Below are positions 15,212 through 27,500 of a DNA stretch of 64,000 nucleotides, piece by piece. The translations under genes and the position numbers were made by a program. This DNA is from Pedobacter nyackensis (GTDB lineage: Bacteria > Bacteroidota > Bacteroidia > Sphingobacteriales > Sphingobacteriaceae). Positions within the stretch are counted from its first letter, which is position 1; every line of letters starts with the position of its first letter. Under the pieces are notes generated by a model, which was not told where the DNA came from, ran no database searches, and saw only the letters and a program-made list of their open reading frames with translations. The DNA is taken from assembly GCF_900176505.1 (NCBI RefSeq), contig NZ_FWYB01000003.1, positions 248,001 through 312,000 of the forward strand, in the 5' to 3' direction.

Positions 15212-18165
15212 TTGTTATGCTTTAAGGTAAATTTAACATTTGTTCCCTCATCCACATTACTATTAACCTCAATCTGCATATTCATTTTTGCAGCAAACTC
15301 CTTTACCATTTTTAAGCCCAGTCCATCGGTAATGTCCCGGTCTTCTTCTGCATTCAGCCAATTTGTAATATCATCAGGCATTCCACAGCCGGTATCATGC
15401 ACCCAAAAGCTCACCTTTTCTCTAGTGCTTTTAGCGCCAAATGTGATATGGCCATTCGGACAGAATTTAATCGCATTGTCTAACAGGTTGTGTATAATCA
15501 GCGTCAACATTACCCGGTTCGTATACAAAATAACCTCTTCCGGAATGTTGTTGTGAATAACCGTGACATTATACTTGGCAATTTCAGAGAAGATTTGAAT
15601 TTTCTCCGCAACCACAAAGTTTAAATTGATGTAATCATTTTTTGATGTTTTTTCAGTAAGGAAAAGCTTACTGTAGTTTAACAGATTTTCAGTTAAATGG
15701 TACATGGAATTGGCCGAGATATAAATGGCCCTCATGCTGTCTTTAATACCATCATTAGCAGCTTCATGTTGGTATAGTTGTTTACCCATGATCGTCATAT
15801 ATTTTAATGGACTTTTCAGGTCATGCGTAATTGCCCCCAGCAATTTTTTTTGGAATGTAGCTTGCTGGTTCAGTAAATACTGCGATTCTTCTAAATTAAC
15901 AATGTTCTTCTCCAGCTCTTCAGTTCGTTTCTTCACCAGGTTTTCTAACCGTTCATTTTTAAGTATAATATGTTGGGTTCTTTTTTTTAAGAAATAGAAA
16001 ATTGATCCCAATACAAATAATACAACAAGGGCACTGAACCACCAGGTTTGGTAAAAGTAAGGTTCAACAATTATGGTTAGCTTTTTGTATGTAAAGTGGC
16101 TGCCAAAACCGGCAGGTTTCCTAATTAGCAACTCATGTTTTCCAGGAGTGAGTTTGCTAAAAGTAATGATGGGATCACCATTTAATTTGCCCCAATTTTC
16201 TTCAGTTGTGAGCTTGTATTCCAGGTTCAGGTTGTCCGGATTTCCGAAATACGGAGAGGAAACCCAGATGTTTAGTCGATCAAAGTCTTGGCCTATACTA
16301 ACCGTATCGCTGGTTTTCATGCTCACCTGATCATGAAATATTTTATCTATATAAATGGGTTTGTCAGGTAAGCAAGTAGTAAAAAGGAGCGGGTTAAACA
16401 TTACCGAACCCACTAACGAAGGAAACGTAAAATGGCCATCCTTTAATATGGCACCACATGGTTGGCAACCACCATTAAATTCGTTGGTGTTAAAACCATA
16501 GTCTGTATTATAGTATTGATAGTATACCTGTGAAACCTGTCCTTTGTTATAGGCCAAAAGATCCTTAACTGCTACCTGAAAGAGCCCTTTGTTGGTACTG
16601 ATCCAGAAAAAGCCTCTGGCATCTTCAAGTATACAATGGGCCGCATTCAGATAGCCGAACTGGTCCAGTGGCATCTTTTTTAAAAGACCGTTATTATAAA
16701 GATAAAAGCCATCACCATAAGTACAAATCCAAACCTCTTCTCCGCGTATAACTAAGTCTCTGATATGCATTTTGGCCATTTCAGGTATGGCAGTTAGCTT
16801 TTTTCTGATCAAATCATATTTGAAAAGTCCGTTGTATGTTCCAATCCATAAGCGCTCTTTCGTCTTTCTCAGGACACTTACTCTGTCTATCTTTAATACC
16901 AGATTTGGTGTAGCATCAGGTTTAGCTAAATCCTTGGTATAGACGCCACCAAATGTTCCAATCCAAAGTCGTTGCTGGTCGAGGGAAAGAGAATTTACCT
17001 GCTCAGGAAGATTGAAGCTTTGCAGTAACTGATCCCCTTTAGGCGAGAGTTTATGGATTGAACTACCTTTTGTCGTCCATATATTTTTCTCCTCATCAAT
17101 TACTATGGCAAAATTACCACTGTAAGCCATAACCAGGGGTAGCTGAACTCCTCTTCCATCAGTTTGAACCAGATCTCCATTGGCGAATAATACCGAATGA
17201 TTTGTAAACGGATAGAGCGCATATTTTACGCTACTGTTCAGCTCTTTTTTTTGCTTTTCGGCTTGAAAAAGGTGTTGCTGTAATACAAAAAGCCCATGTG
17301 TTGGGCTTCCCAGGAAAAGCTTTCTAGCAGTTACATCATAATACATGGCCCAAATCGGCTTCTCTTCGAGGTCAAAACCGTTGATGATGAGTTTCGAGTT
17401 TAGAACATTTTTGTGATAGGTAACCTGATAAATGGCTTTATTCAAATAAAAAAAGGTTTGACCTGTAACGGTATTCCAGTAGATTTTCAGGCCTGTTGGC
17501 TGAGCACCTTTTGCTTTTGTCAGATCTCCCTGGAGAGGGATTTGTTGTGTTTTCCCGTTTTCAATTAAAGTAAAATTTCCATTGCTTGCATAATGGAAAA
17601 GTTGCTCGCCGGAGACGAAAAAATTAAATTGTTCGTCGTGTTTGAACGGAGTGGCTACGATTTGTTTATTGTTATGGAAAAACAGTGTATCCTTTGTGAT
17701 GTTATAATAGGAAGAGGCAGTTGTTTGGATGCTGGAATTTAAGCCTTTGGCCTGTATTAACGGGAATTCCTGAACCTGTTTTTGGGGAGTTACATTCGGG
17801 AAAATTTGCTTAAATATCACAGGCTTAGGTATCACATTGCCTTTAGTTATAGGAATAAGTTCATGATATTCCGTTTGCGCATATAGCGCCCCGGTATTTA
17901 AATCCCGCTTCATCACATACATTCGGTTTGACCGTGTATGGGTATGCTGTTTGTTGAAGAGTATGAAGTGCTCCCCGTCAAATCTAATCAAACCACCCTC
18001 AGTTGTGAGCCATAGATAGCCGGCATCATCCTTCGCTATAGATTTTATGCTGTTCTGAGGCAGACCATTTATATCTGAGTAATGTTTTGTACTATAAGAT
18101 CCTGGGCTTTGGGCATACCCGTAAAAGGAAAAAGCAACTAAAAAAAGAAAAAGGAGACGGCTCAT
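15208..18165 (-). CDS. Sensor histidine kinase with two-component regulator propeller and Y_Y_Y domain
   Basis: This is a membrane sensor kinase of 985 aa. After a signal peptide (MSRLLFLFLVAFSFYGYAQ) comes a large periplasmic sensor of Reg_prop beta-propeller repeats (KSIAKDDAGYLWLTTEGGLI, LDQQRLWIGTFGGVY, CILEDARGFFWISTNKGL). A Y_Y_Y-type domain spans about 620-700, and one transmembrane helix lies near 706-727. The cytoplasmic kinase core has the phospho-His in AITHDLKSPL near residue 781, the N box NLLDNAIKFC near 895 and the G boxes DTGCGMPDD and GLGLKMVKEF. Unlike hybrid two-component systems of Bacteroidota, it has no receiver or AraC domain, so it needs a separate regulator; the convergent gene at 14558 fits. 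Signal unknown. Confidence 0.94.
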   Translation of the reverse strand: MSRLLFLFLVAFSFYGYAQSPGSYSTKHYSDINGLPQNSIKSIAKDDAGYLWLTTEGGLIRFDGEHFILFNKQHTHTRSNRMYVMKRDLNTGALYAQTEYHELIPITKGNVIPKPVIFKQIFPNVTPQKQVQEFPLIQAKGLNSSIQTTASSYYNITKDTLFFHNNKQIVATPFKHDEQFNFFVSGEQLFHYASNGNFTLIENGKTQQIPLQGDLTKAKGAQPTGLKIYWNTVTGQTFFYLNKAIYQVTYHKNVLNSKLIINGFDLEEKPIWAMYYDVTARKLFLGSPTHGLFVLQQHLFQAEKQKKELNSSVKYALYPFTNHSVLFANGDLVQTDGRGVQLPLVMAYSGNFAIVIDEEKNIWTTKGSSIHKLSPKGDQLLQSFNLPEQVNSLSLDQQRLWIGTFGGVYTKDLAKPDATPNLVLKIDRVSVLRKTKERLWIGTYNGLFKYDLIRKKLTAIPEMAKMHIRDLVIRGEEVWICTYGDGFYLYNNGLLKKMPLDQFGYLNAAHCILEDARGFFWISTNKGLFQVAVKDLLAYNKGQVSQVYYQYYNTDYGFNTNEFNGGCQPCGAILKDGHFTFPSLVGSVMFNPLLFTTCLPDKPIYIDKIFHDQVSMKTSDTVSIGQDFDRLNIWVSSPYFGNPDNLNLEYKLTTEENWGKLNGDPIITFSKLTPGKHELLIRKPAGFGSHFTYKKLTIIVEPYFYQTWWFSALVVLFVLGSIFYFLKKRTQHIILKNERLENLVKKRTEELEKNIVNLEESQYLLNQQATFQKKLLGAITHDLKSPLKYMTIMGKQLYQHEAANDGIKDSMRAIYISANSMYHLTENLLNYSKLFLTEKTSKNDYINLNFVVAEKIQIFSEIAKYNVTVIHNNIPEEVILYTNRVMLTLIIHNLLDNAIKFCPNGHITFGAKSTREKVSFWVHDTGCGMPDDITNWLNAEEDRDITDGLGLKMVKEFAAKMNMQIEVNSNVDEGTNVKFTLKHNN

Positions 18166-18500
18166 AATAGCGTTAAAGCAAATGAAATTGAAGCGGCTAA
18201 TTTATCACTTTTTTTTGCTTTAAAACCTTATGGTGCTATATATCAAACCTGTTACAATAGACCTTATTATTTGATATAGAAATAATTCTAGTTCGGAGAA
18301 GAAAGACTTCTACCTCGGCTTTGATATCGAGATTCTAAATTTGCTAAACCCTAATTGTTAACCTTCAAGGATGATGAATTACGTCTCCAAATGCTACTCA
18401 TTCGACTCCTTTAATGGCTGTCGATATTGCCAAATCGCAGACCAATCGCAATGGTCTTATCAATTAATGTTTATTGAATCCCTCGTTAAATAAAATTCTA
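18166..18500. other. Intergenic gap between the histidine kinase and the giant surface-protein gene
   Basis: This 335-bp divergent spacer must hold promoters for both genes. The only consensus-like box is taaattt followed by g at 18336-18343 (plus strand), whose nearest upstream TTTG (18320-18323) is only 12 bp away, too close for a normal pair. A weak inverted repeat gacca/tggtc lies at about 18439-18455. No ORF, repeat or RNA gene is recognised. Confidence 0.6.
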
Positions 18501-21500
18501 ATGAAAAAACAATTACTTACTTTTTTGTTGATACTTTTTACGTTTCAGCTTTATGCTGCAGATTATTACTGGGTTGGTGCAGGAGGAAACTGGAGTACGC
18601 TTACTAACTGGCGTTTAGGTAGCAAAGATGGGAGCATCCCAAGCATCGTGCCTTCAGCTAGTGATAATGTTTTTTTTGGTTCTTACAGCACATTTACGTC
18701 GGCCAATAAAACAGTAACGATTGATGCAAACGCCTTTTGTAACAACATGACCTGGGAAACTGACGTGCCAAACAGCCCAACTTTTACCAGAGGGCCTTCT
18801 ACTGCGATACTCCTTTCCATTTCCGGAAATTTTAAGTTTTCCCCAACTGTTAGTTTTAATGGTGTTTACGCTAATTTTGTGGGGGCTGCACCTGCTACCC
18901 TTACTACAAACGGTCCAATATCAGGAACTTTAAGTCTCACAATTAATAAGCCCGGAACTGGACTTACACTTGCCGATAACCTGATATACAATACACCAAC
19001 TAACACCTATAATGTAATTACACTCACGGCAGGTAGCTTCAATGCAGCGGGAAAGACTATGAAGTTATATGGTTTTACCAGTAACAATGCAAATACAAGA
19101 AGTGTAGATATCAGCAACAGTGAGATTAATCCTTCACGGATATGGGATTACAGGGGGACAAATAAAACCCTGATTGCAACCGGGGCCTTTATTAGTTCCG
19201 CAGTAGAATTTCATGTGGATGGAGGGTTTTACCCTGCAGTTGAGGCAGGTGGAAATGCAAGTACTTACTTTGATATTAGCAGTACAACCATTAATAAATT
19301 GACTTTTACTTACACAACTAATGGTTCCCAGGCTAGAATAGCCAGCAATAACATTATAGACTCACTTTTTTTTAAAGGTTCAGGTGCAATACGCCTTGGT
19401 AACAATAAGATTAAATATGTCACTTTTGAAGGTGATGGAACAATTGGCGGCAACGCCAATGTGATTCAATCTGCACGGGTTGGGGGAAAACTAGATCTGA
19501 TTGATCAGGGAAACCATCAATTTGATACCCTGATCACGGCCGCCAATAAAAATATAGGTATATCAGGCTCAAATACTATAAATAAATACTTTAGGGCTGG
19601 AGGACTTCCATGTGACGGATTTACTGAAATTACCGGAGTGAATTCCGGAAAGTTAATCTTTGCTGCAGGTGCTGTTGTAGATATGAATAATGTGCTGCTG
19701 GCTAATCTTACCGCTCAAGGACCAAATACCCCGATTGCTGTCAATGGTATCGATAATGATGGCAATTCCGGTTTTACCATTACTGAGCCCGTGGCAACAG
19801 GAACTACCCTTTACTGGGTAAATGGTGGCGGCGATTGGAATGATAAAATGCACTGGAGTACCAGTTCTGGAGGTCCTGGAGGTGCTTGTATACCTTTCGT
19901 TTACGATAATGTGGTATTTGATGCAAATAGCGGATTGTCCAATGGAAATATAATAGCAACAACTGCAAATACATATTGTAAAGACATGACCTGGGCAGCT
20001 GGGATTCCTAAAATTACCTTCAATGAAAGTGGTACTTACGCACTTTTTGTATATGGCTCGATTGTACTCAATCCAAATGTAACCATGAATGCTTACATGG
20101 AGCTTAGAGGTGATGCTGCTGTTACTTTGCGGACTAATGGCAGTGGTTTGGGAGTCAACCAATATAATATTCGAAAATCTGGTCCGAGCGCTACCATTGG
20201 CCTTACCTTGTTGGACGACTGGAGCAATCCCAGTTCAGCTTTTGCATTGATCAGTGGTATGCTGGATATACGCAACCGTGTGGTGAATTTATTTGCCATC
20301 GTTAACAGTGGATCTTCGAGCAAATTCCTTAATATGAACAAGGCAAATGTAACGGTAACCAATTGGTCTTACGGGAGCCCTGGCAGTGTTTTGGATGCAA
20401 CTGATTCTTATCTGCTTGTTAAAAATTCGATCATTACCCGTGCTCACACCTATAATATAGTGGACTGTTCAGCCACCATCGGCGATAATATGGATGTAGC
20501 CGGCACTAGGATCGGGCAGCTTACCTTTACAAACACTGGATTAAAGAGCGGCGCCAGGATCCATGGAGGTAACACCATCCGGAGGCTGGATTTTAAGGGG
20601 CAGGGAATGGTCCGTTATGGGGGCAATGATATCGACTCTTTGATCACTGCCGAGAACCGTAACTTCTATTTTTACGAAACAGCTGCCGGCCATACAAAGA
20701 TCAATAAATACTTTAAAGCTACACATCCATCCTGCAGCGGGCTGGGAGAGATCCGAAGTGGTACTTCGGCTATTAGTACCTTGATATTTGCTGCCAATAC
20801 AAAAGTTGAGGTTTCAAATATATATATGGAAAATATTGCTGCCACCGGCGGTGGTGGCACGTTAACATTGCCTATTCCGTTTACCGGAGCAGATGCAGGG
20901 GGCAATAGTGGTTGGACAATTTCTTCCGGTACCGGTAATGCCCGCTATTGGGTAGGCGGTGCCGGAGATTGGAATGATGCCAGTCACTGGAGCCTTAGTA
21001 GTGGGGGAGCAGGAGGCGCTTGTATTCCAACTGTGGGAGATGATGTTTACTTTGATGCTCAAAGCGGTTTTACCAATGCATCAAGATCTGTTACTGTCAA
21101 TAACGGAAATGCGTACTTTCACAACATGAGCTGGGCTGGAGCGCTCAACGACCCTGTTTTTTCAAAATCTACAGCCTGGGTAATGGAATGTTGGGGGAAT
21201 AGTATCATATTAAATCCGATATCCACATTAAATATAGCTCCACTTTTATTGAAAGGAGCGGAAGCTACGGTATTGTCCGGACAATGTAAAGGCGACTTTG
21301 ACCTGCAGATCAATAAGCCAGGGGGAAGTTTGACGTTTGCAAACGACTATAATAATATATTAACGGATTTTTACCTTGTTGAAGGAGATTTTATAGCTTC
21401 GGGACGTTTACTTAATATTAGGGGCATTGATAACGCAGGGTTAGATAATGATATTTTGCTCGACATTAGTGGCAGTACGATCAATGCAACTACTGCAGGA

Positions 21501-24500
21501 ATACGTTACAGCGGTGGAATTACAAAACGAAGCCTGAATGCTGCTAATTCTATTATTAATGGTAATTTGATCGCAGATGGCTTTAATTATAACGTTGTTA
21601 ATGCACCGGGCGCGACTAGCCTAAATGTGACCATCTCTAATACCAATATCAAAGAACTTAATTTTACAAATCCAAGTACTACATCAGCTATTGGGATCAA
21701 TGGCGTAAACAATACAATAGGCAGAGTGGAGTATAAGGGCAGCGGTGGAATATATGGTACCGGAAATAGGATCGATACCCTGATATTCTTTCCTGGAAAT
21801 ATATATACTATTACAGGTGGCACTAATACAACCATTACCGGCGATTGGTTTGGCAGTGGTAGCCCATGTAAGCCTACAGAAATAAAAAGTAGCAGTGCTA
21901 CTCCGGCTACCATTACTAAAACTTCGGGAACTGTTGATTTTGATTATGTTCGTTTGCAGCGTATAGCGGCTACAGGCGGTGCCGATTTTAAGGCCAGGGA
22001 ACACAGTACCGATATGGGTGGCAATACCGGTTGGGCCATCGCTCCATACAATGGCGCTTCCCCGATATTGGGTCTTGGACCTGATCTGAGTCTGAAGAAT
22101 AGTGATTTACCTTATACCATTAAAACCGATGGCTTTTTTGGTTCTCCACTTTCTCAATATGAATGGAAAAAGAATGGTACTGTAATCAGTACAGCAAATG
22201 AACTTGTGGTAACAGAGCCGGGAATTTACGCTGTTAATGTAAAGTTCCCTGATGGTTGTTCTGTCCCTGATGACATTACTATATCACTGGCAAGTACAGA
22301 TCTTGCGGTAGTGAAATCTGTAGATAACCCGGCGCCTACCGTAGGTAGCAATGTTGTTTTTACAGTTAAAGCCATTAACAACGGCCCAGGTGCGGGTGCG
22401 GGAATTGCAGTGACCGATCAACTGCCAACAGGGTATACTTATGTAAGTCATACCGCTCCTGCAGGTACAACTTATGATGCCGTAACAGGTTTATGGACTA
22501 TAGGTAATTTGGCTTCAGCTGCTGATGCAACAATTACGATCACAGCCAAAGTGAATGCAGCTGGTATTTATATCAATACAGCAACAATTTCTTCGGCTGG
22601 AGATGATCCTGAGCCTGCAAATAACAGTTCTACAGTAACATTGGTGCCAAGCCCCGCAGTAATTGTTGTGCAGCCAAGCTGTGCGGTAGAAACGGGAAGT
22701 ATTGAAATACCGATTACTACCGGTGGCACCTATTCAATAGATGGGGGAGTTACTTTTCAGGCAGGCAACATCTTTGCAAATTTAGCCCCTGCTGACTATT
22801 CTATTGTCGTAAAAATCGGTGCCAATACAAGCACGCCTGTAACGGTAACTATAAATGAAGCCCCGACTCCACCGGATGCTCCGCTAAGTGGTGGTAACCA
22901 GTTTGTATGTGCAACTAGTCCTATTCAGACTTTAACTGCAACAGCAACGGTGCCTGCAGGCTCAACCGTAGTTTGGTATGATGCACCACATGGAGGTAAT
23001 GTGGTTACCAGTCCTGTTTTGAATACCATAGGAACTGTAGTTTACTATGCAGAAACGAATAATGGTACCTGTATTAGTAAATCAAGAACAGCAGTACTGC
23101 TCAATATAAATGTCAGTCCGGTTATTACTGCTCTGGCGGATCAGGCTGCTTGCACAACATACACACTCCCTGCCATAATTGGAACCAACTTAACGGGTAA
23201 CCAGGCTTATTATACTTTGCCAAATGGTGGAGGAACAAAATACCTTGCCGGGGCTGTATTGAATACTGTAGGAACACAAACTTTATACCTATTTGATAAA
23301 GCTGTATCCAATTCAACTTGTGCAGGTAATATCAATGTTAGTACTAATACCAGCTTCAGCGATAATGTATTTATACACCAGTATATTAGTGGTAGTCATA
23401 ATTTTTACCCAAGACCTGTAAATGCAGATTTTTGGAAAGGTACCGCGAACCAAGCCATTGAGTACAGGAGTAATGAAGGCGCTATTCAATATCTAACTGT
23501 GATTGGTGACTTAAATGTAAGCAGTGATCCTGGCTGTACCGGAAGCAGTGTGGAAGTTACGGTTGGTGCGACTTTTAAAAATGACGGACCTACTCCAGGT
23601 GCTGGTTATTCTGGTCTTGTTGCCATCTACAATAAAGTGACCGGGGAAAATATCTATACAAAAAATATACAACCTGGTTTTAGTGTTGGTGTAGCGACGG
23701 CTTATACTGCTTCAGCAATAGTGCCTGCTGCTGATCTGTTGGCGGGCAATCTGATTGTTGTTTTAGCTGTGGAGACCGCACAGAACGGTTATAAAAATTG
23801 GACACTATCCAAATTCAATGCGACCTATAAATATTTATCTGGAACACCATGTCCGGATGAAAAACCATTTAAGCTAACCATAAATCCAATACCCCTTGCT
23901 CCAATTAGTGGTAGTGATCAGGAGGTTTGTGTAACAAGCCCTGTTCAAACGTTAACCGCAACAGCAACGGTACCTGCTGGTACTACGATTATCTGGTATG
24001 ATGCGCTAATAGGAGGAAATATTGTAGCTGCACCTATATTAAGTAGTGTCGGTACGATTACTTATTACGCAGAAGCAGTTAGCAATAGTTGTGTAAGCGA
24101 TAGTAGAACGGCCGTTAAACTAACAATCAACCAAAGTCCGGTTATTAATCCTATTGCAGATATAAGCTCTTGCGGGCCATTAACGTTACCTGCAATTACA
24201 GGGACTAATTTATCGGGTACACAAGCTTATTATACCGGTGTTGATAAGACAGGCAAGAGATACAATGTCGGTGATGTGTTTAGTACTATAGGGGAAACAA
24301 CCTTGTATGCTTATGATGAAATCCTTCCAGGAGTTGATCAAAATCCACAAGGGGCCCTGATACTGGCTCCGGATGCGAGTTATACCACGGCTAAACTTAC
24401 AGCCCTGTATCCGGACAATAAGCATGGACTTGGAAAGGTTGGTGGAGTGAATAACATTGCAAACCCCGCTTTGAATACAAATTTGACGAACTATGTAGCC

Positions 24501-27500
24501 GGTACGCCGGCCGGTGCACAGTATAGTGCAATTGTTGGTAAGTTGACTTTGCCGGTTGGATATCAGAATGCCGGAGATCAGGTACTGGTTACTCTTGGAG
24601 ATATTTTTATGAGGAATCCTTCAGTCACTCCTCCCGCAATAGCTGGATATGCAGGTCAGTTGGCTATCATCAATACAGCAACCAATCAGTTACTTTATCA
24701 GACGCCTTTTAGTGACCTTCCAGGAGGGATCGGCGATGGCGTCAGACCAACCGTATCAGGGCTTGTTTCCGCGGCCGACCTGATTGCCGGTCATATTGGT
24801 ATATATGCTGAATTCAAAGCCTCCTTGTGGCGGTTTTCAGGACTTACCGGCAAATATCAGTTTGTTTCTTCAGGCGTAGGTTGTCCGGCCCAGCAAAGTT
24901 TTAAAGTAAATATTAATTCGATACCAGCGGCACCAGTGGCCGTTAATCAATCTGCTTGTGCCGAATCACCGGTACAAACTATAACAGCAACAGCCTCTGT
25001 TCCATCGGGATCAACTGTTGTTTGGTTCGATGCAGCTACTGGTGGAAATGTGGTCGCTAATCCAACTTTAAACACTGTTGGCACAAAGACTTATTATGCA
25101 GAGACGCATACCGGTGTTTGTACAAGTGGAACAAGGACTCAAGTAGTTTTAACGATTAATGAACCGCCGGTATTGAGTGTTCATAATCCTGCAGTTGTTT
25201 GTCATCCTGCAACGATAAATTTAACTTTAGCTGCAGTAACAGCAGGAAGTACAGCTGGCCTTCAGTTTACTTATTTCAAAGATGCCGCAACACTGTTTGC
25301 ATTGGCAAACCCAACCGCGGTAGACCTCTCAGGTACCTATTATATTAAGGGGACAAACCCAGTTACCGGATGTAGCGTTGTTGCTCCGGTGGTGGTTCAG
25401 TTTGTTGATAAACCGGAGGTGGTTGCAGTGCATCCAAGTTGTGTAAGTACTACTACAGGTAGCATTAAAATTACAGCTCCATTAGGTGCCGGTTTCGAAT
25501 ATTCTATTGATGATGGAGTAGGCTATCAGGTACAGACCGAGTTTACAAATCTTCCTGCCGGAACCTATAAAGTAAGGGCAAGGAATACATTAGCGGCCAA
25601 CTGTGAAAGTGACGTGAATGAAATTGTAATTAATAGCGCTATTACAACAGCTACACCATTGGTGTTTCATCCGGGATGCGGAGCGACAGAAGGAAGGATG
25701 GAATTCCCGGTAGATGCAGATTATGAATATGCCATTGATGCCGGCGCTTTTAGTGCCTTGTACGTGTTTGACCGTGCTCCGGGAACATATAGCATCAAGT
25801 CAAGAAAAATATCTACAGGCTGCGTAGCAGATGCAATATCAGTTGTAATTAATGCAGCTCCAATACGTCCAACGGCCCCTTTAAGCGCAAGTATGGAGGC
25901 TTGTGAAGGACAAACTTTAACAGCAACGGCAACTGCTGCCCCAGGCGTAGCGATAGTATGGTATGATGCAGCGTCTGGTGGAAACATAGTGGCCTCACCT
26001 ACTTTAAGTACAGTAGGAAGTGTTGTTTACTATGCAGAATCAACCGACGGTACTTGTACGAGTGTAAATCGTACTCCGGTAAAGCTAACTATTACTCCGA
26101 AACCTGTTATCAATTTCATAGCGAATTTAAATATTTGCGGGCCAATAACTTTACCTGCAATTACAGGTACAAACTTGTCCGGCAACCAGGCTTATTATAC
26201 AGCTCCAGGTGGAACAGGAACGAAATACAATGTAGGCGCAGTTATAAGTGCACCTGAAGAAACCAAAATTACCTTGTATGCTTATGACAGCAACATAGGC
26301 CCGGATCTGGGAACAGCATGTCCGACTGAGGTAAGTTTTGAGGTGATGATCAGAAAAACAATTGCCGGCGCAATAGATGCCGACCAAACGATCTGTAAAA
26401 ATACAACTCCTGCTGCATTGAGTTCAACTACAGCAGGAACAGGATCGGGAAGTATAAAATACAGATGGGAGCGTTCAACAACAAGTGCCGCCGCAGGTTT
26501 TACTGTGATCGCAGGTGCAACATTAGCTGACTATGCCCCTTCTGCGTTAAGCACGACCACCTGGTTTAGAAGAATTACCGTCTCGTCATATGATGGCGTG
26601 TTATGTGAATCTGCCCCTACAGGAGCAATAAAAATTACTGTACAGGATGCGATTACTGAAGGGACAATTTCTGCGAGTCAAACCATTTGTAACAATACTA
26701 TTCCTGTTTTAAGTTCGCTTACAGCAGCAACAGGCTCAGGTTCGATCAGTTATCGTTGGGAAAGCTCGACAACAGATGCCCTGGCAGGTTTTGCAGCTAT
26801 TGTTGGAGCAACTTCGGAGGACTATAGTCCTACAGCCTTAACCGGTACAACCTGGTTCAGAAGAATTGCCATCTCAACGGATGGCGGAAGTATCTGCGAG
26901 TCGGCACCAACAGCTGCAGTTAAAATTACGGTACTCGATGCAGTTACCGCAGGTGCGATCAGTGCTGATCAAACCATCTGTAACAGTACTGGTACGGCAT
27001 TAACTTCGCTTACTGCCGGAACCGGATCTGGTAGCATCAGCTACCGTTGGGAAAGTTCAACCACAAGTGCCTCTGCAGGTTTTGCTGTTATTTCAGGTGC
27101 AACCGCGGCTGATTATGCGCCGGCTGCTTTAACAAAAACAACCTGGTTCAGAAGAGTTACCATATCAACATGGAATGGTGCGGTCTGTGAGTCGGTTCCT
27201 ACAGCAGCTACAGTAATTGTAGTTCAGGATGAAGTTACAGCAGGAGTGATTGCAGCGGATCAAACCATTTGCAATAATACTACTCCTGTGGCGCTTGCCT
27301 CTGTTACAGACGGAACAGGTTCGGGAGCTATCAGCTACCGTTGGGAGCAATCATCAGCATCTGCTCCGGCGTTTACTCCAATTTCAGGTGTAACCTCGGC
27401 AAGTTATACACCTGGCGTATTAACCGAAACTACCTGGTTCCGCAGGATTACCATTTCAACATTGAATGGGGTGTTGTGCGAATCGGGAGCCACTGCCTTG

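Noticed and set aside
19653..20162. Long open frames antisense to the giant surface-protein gene
   Set aside because: They arise from the repetitive Gly/Asn/Thr-rich codon pattern of the sense gene; their translations have no family features or start signals.
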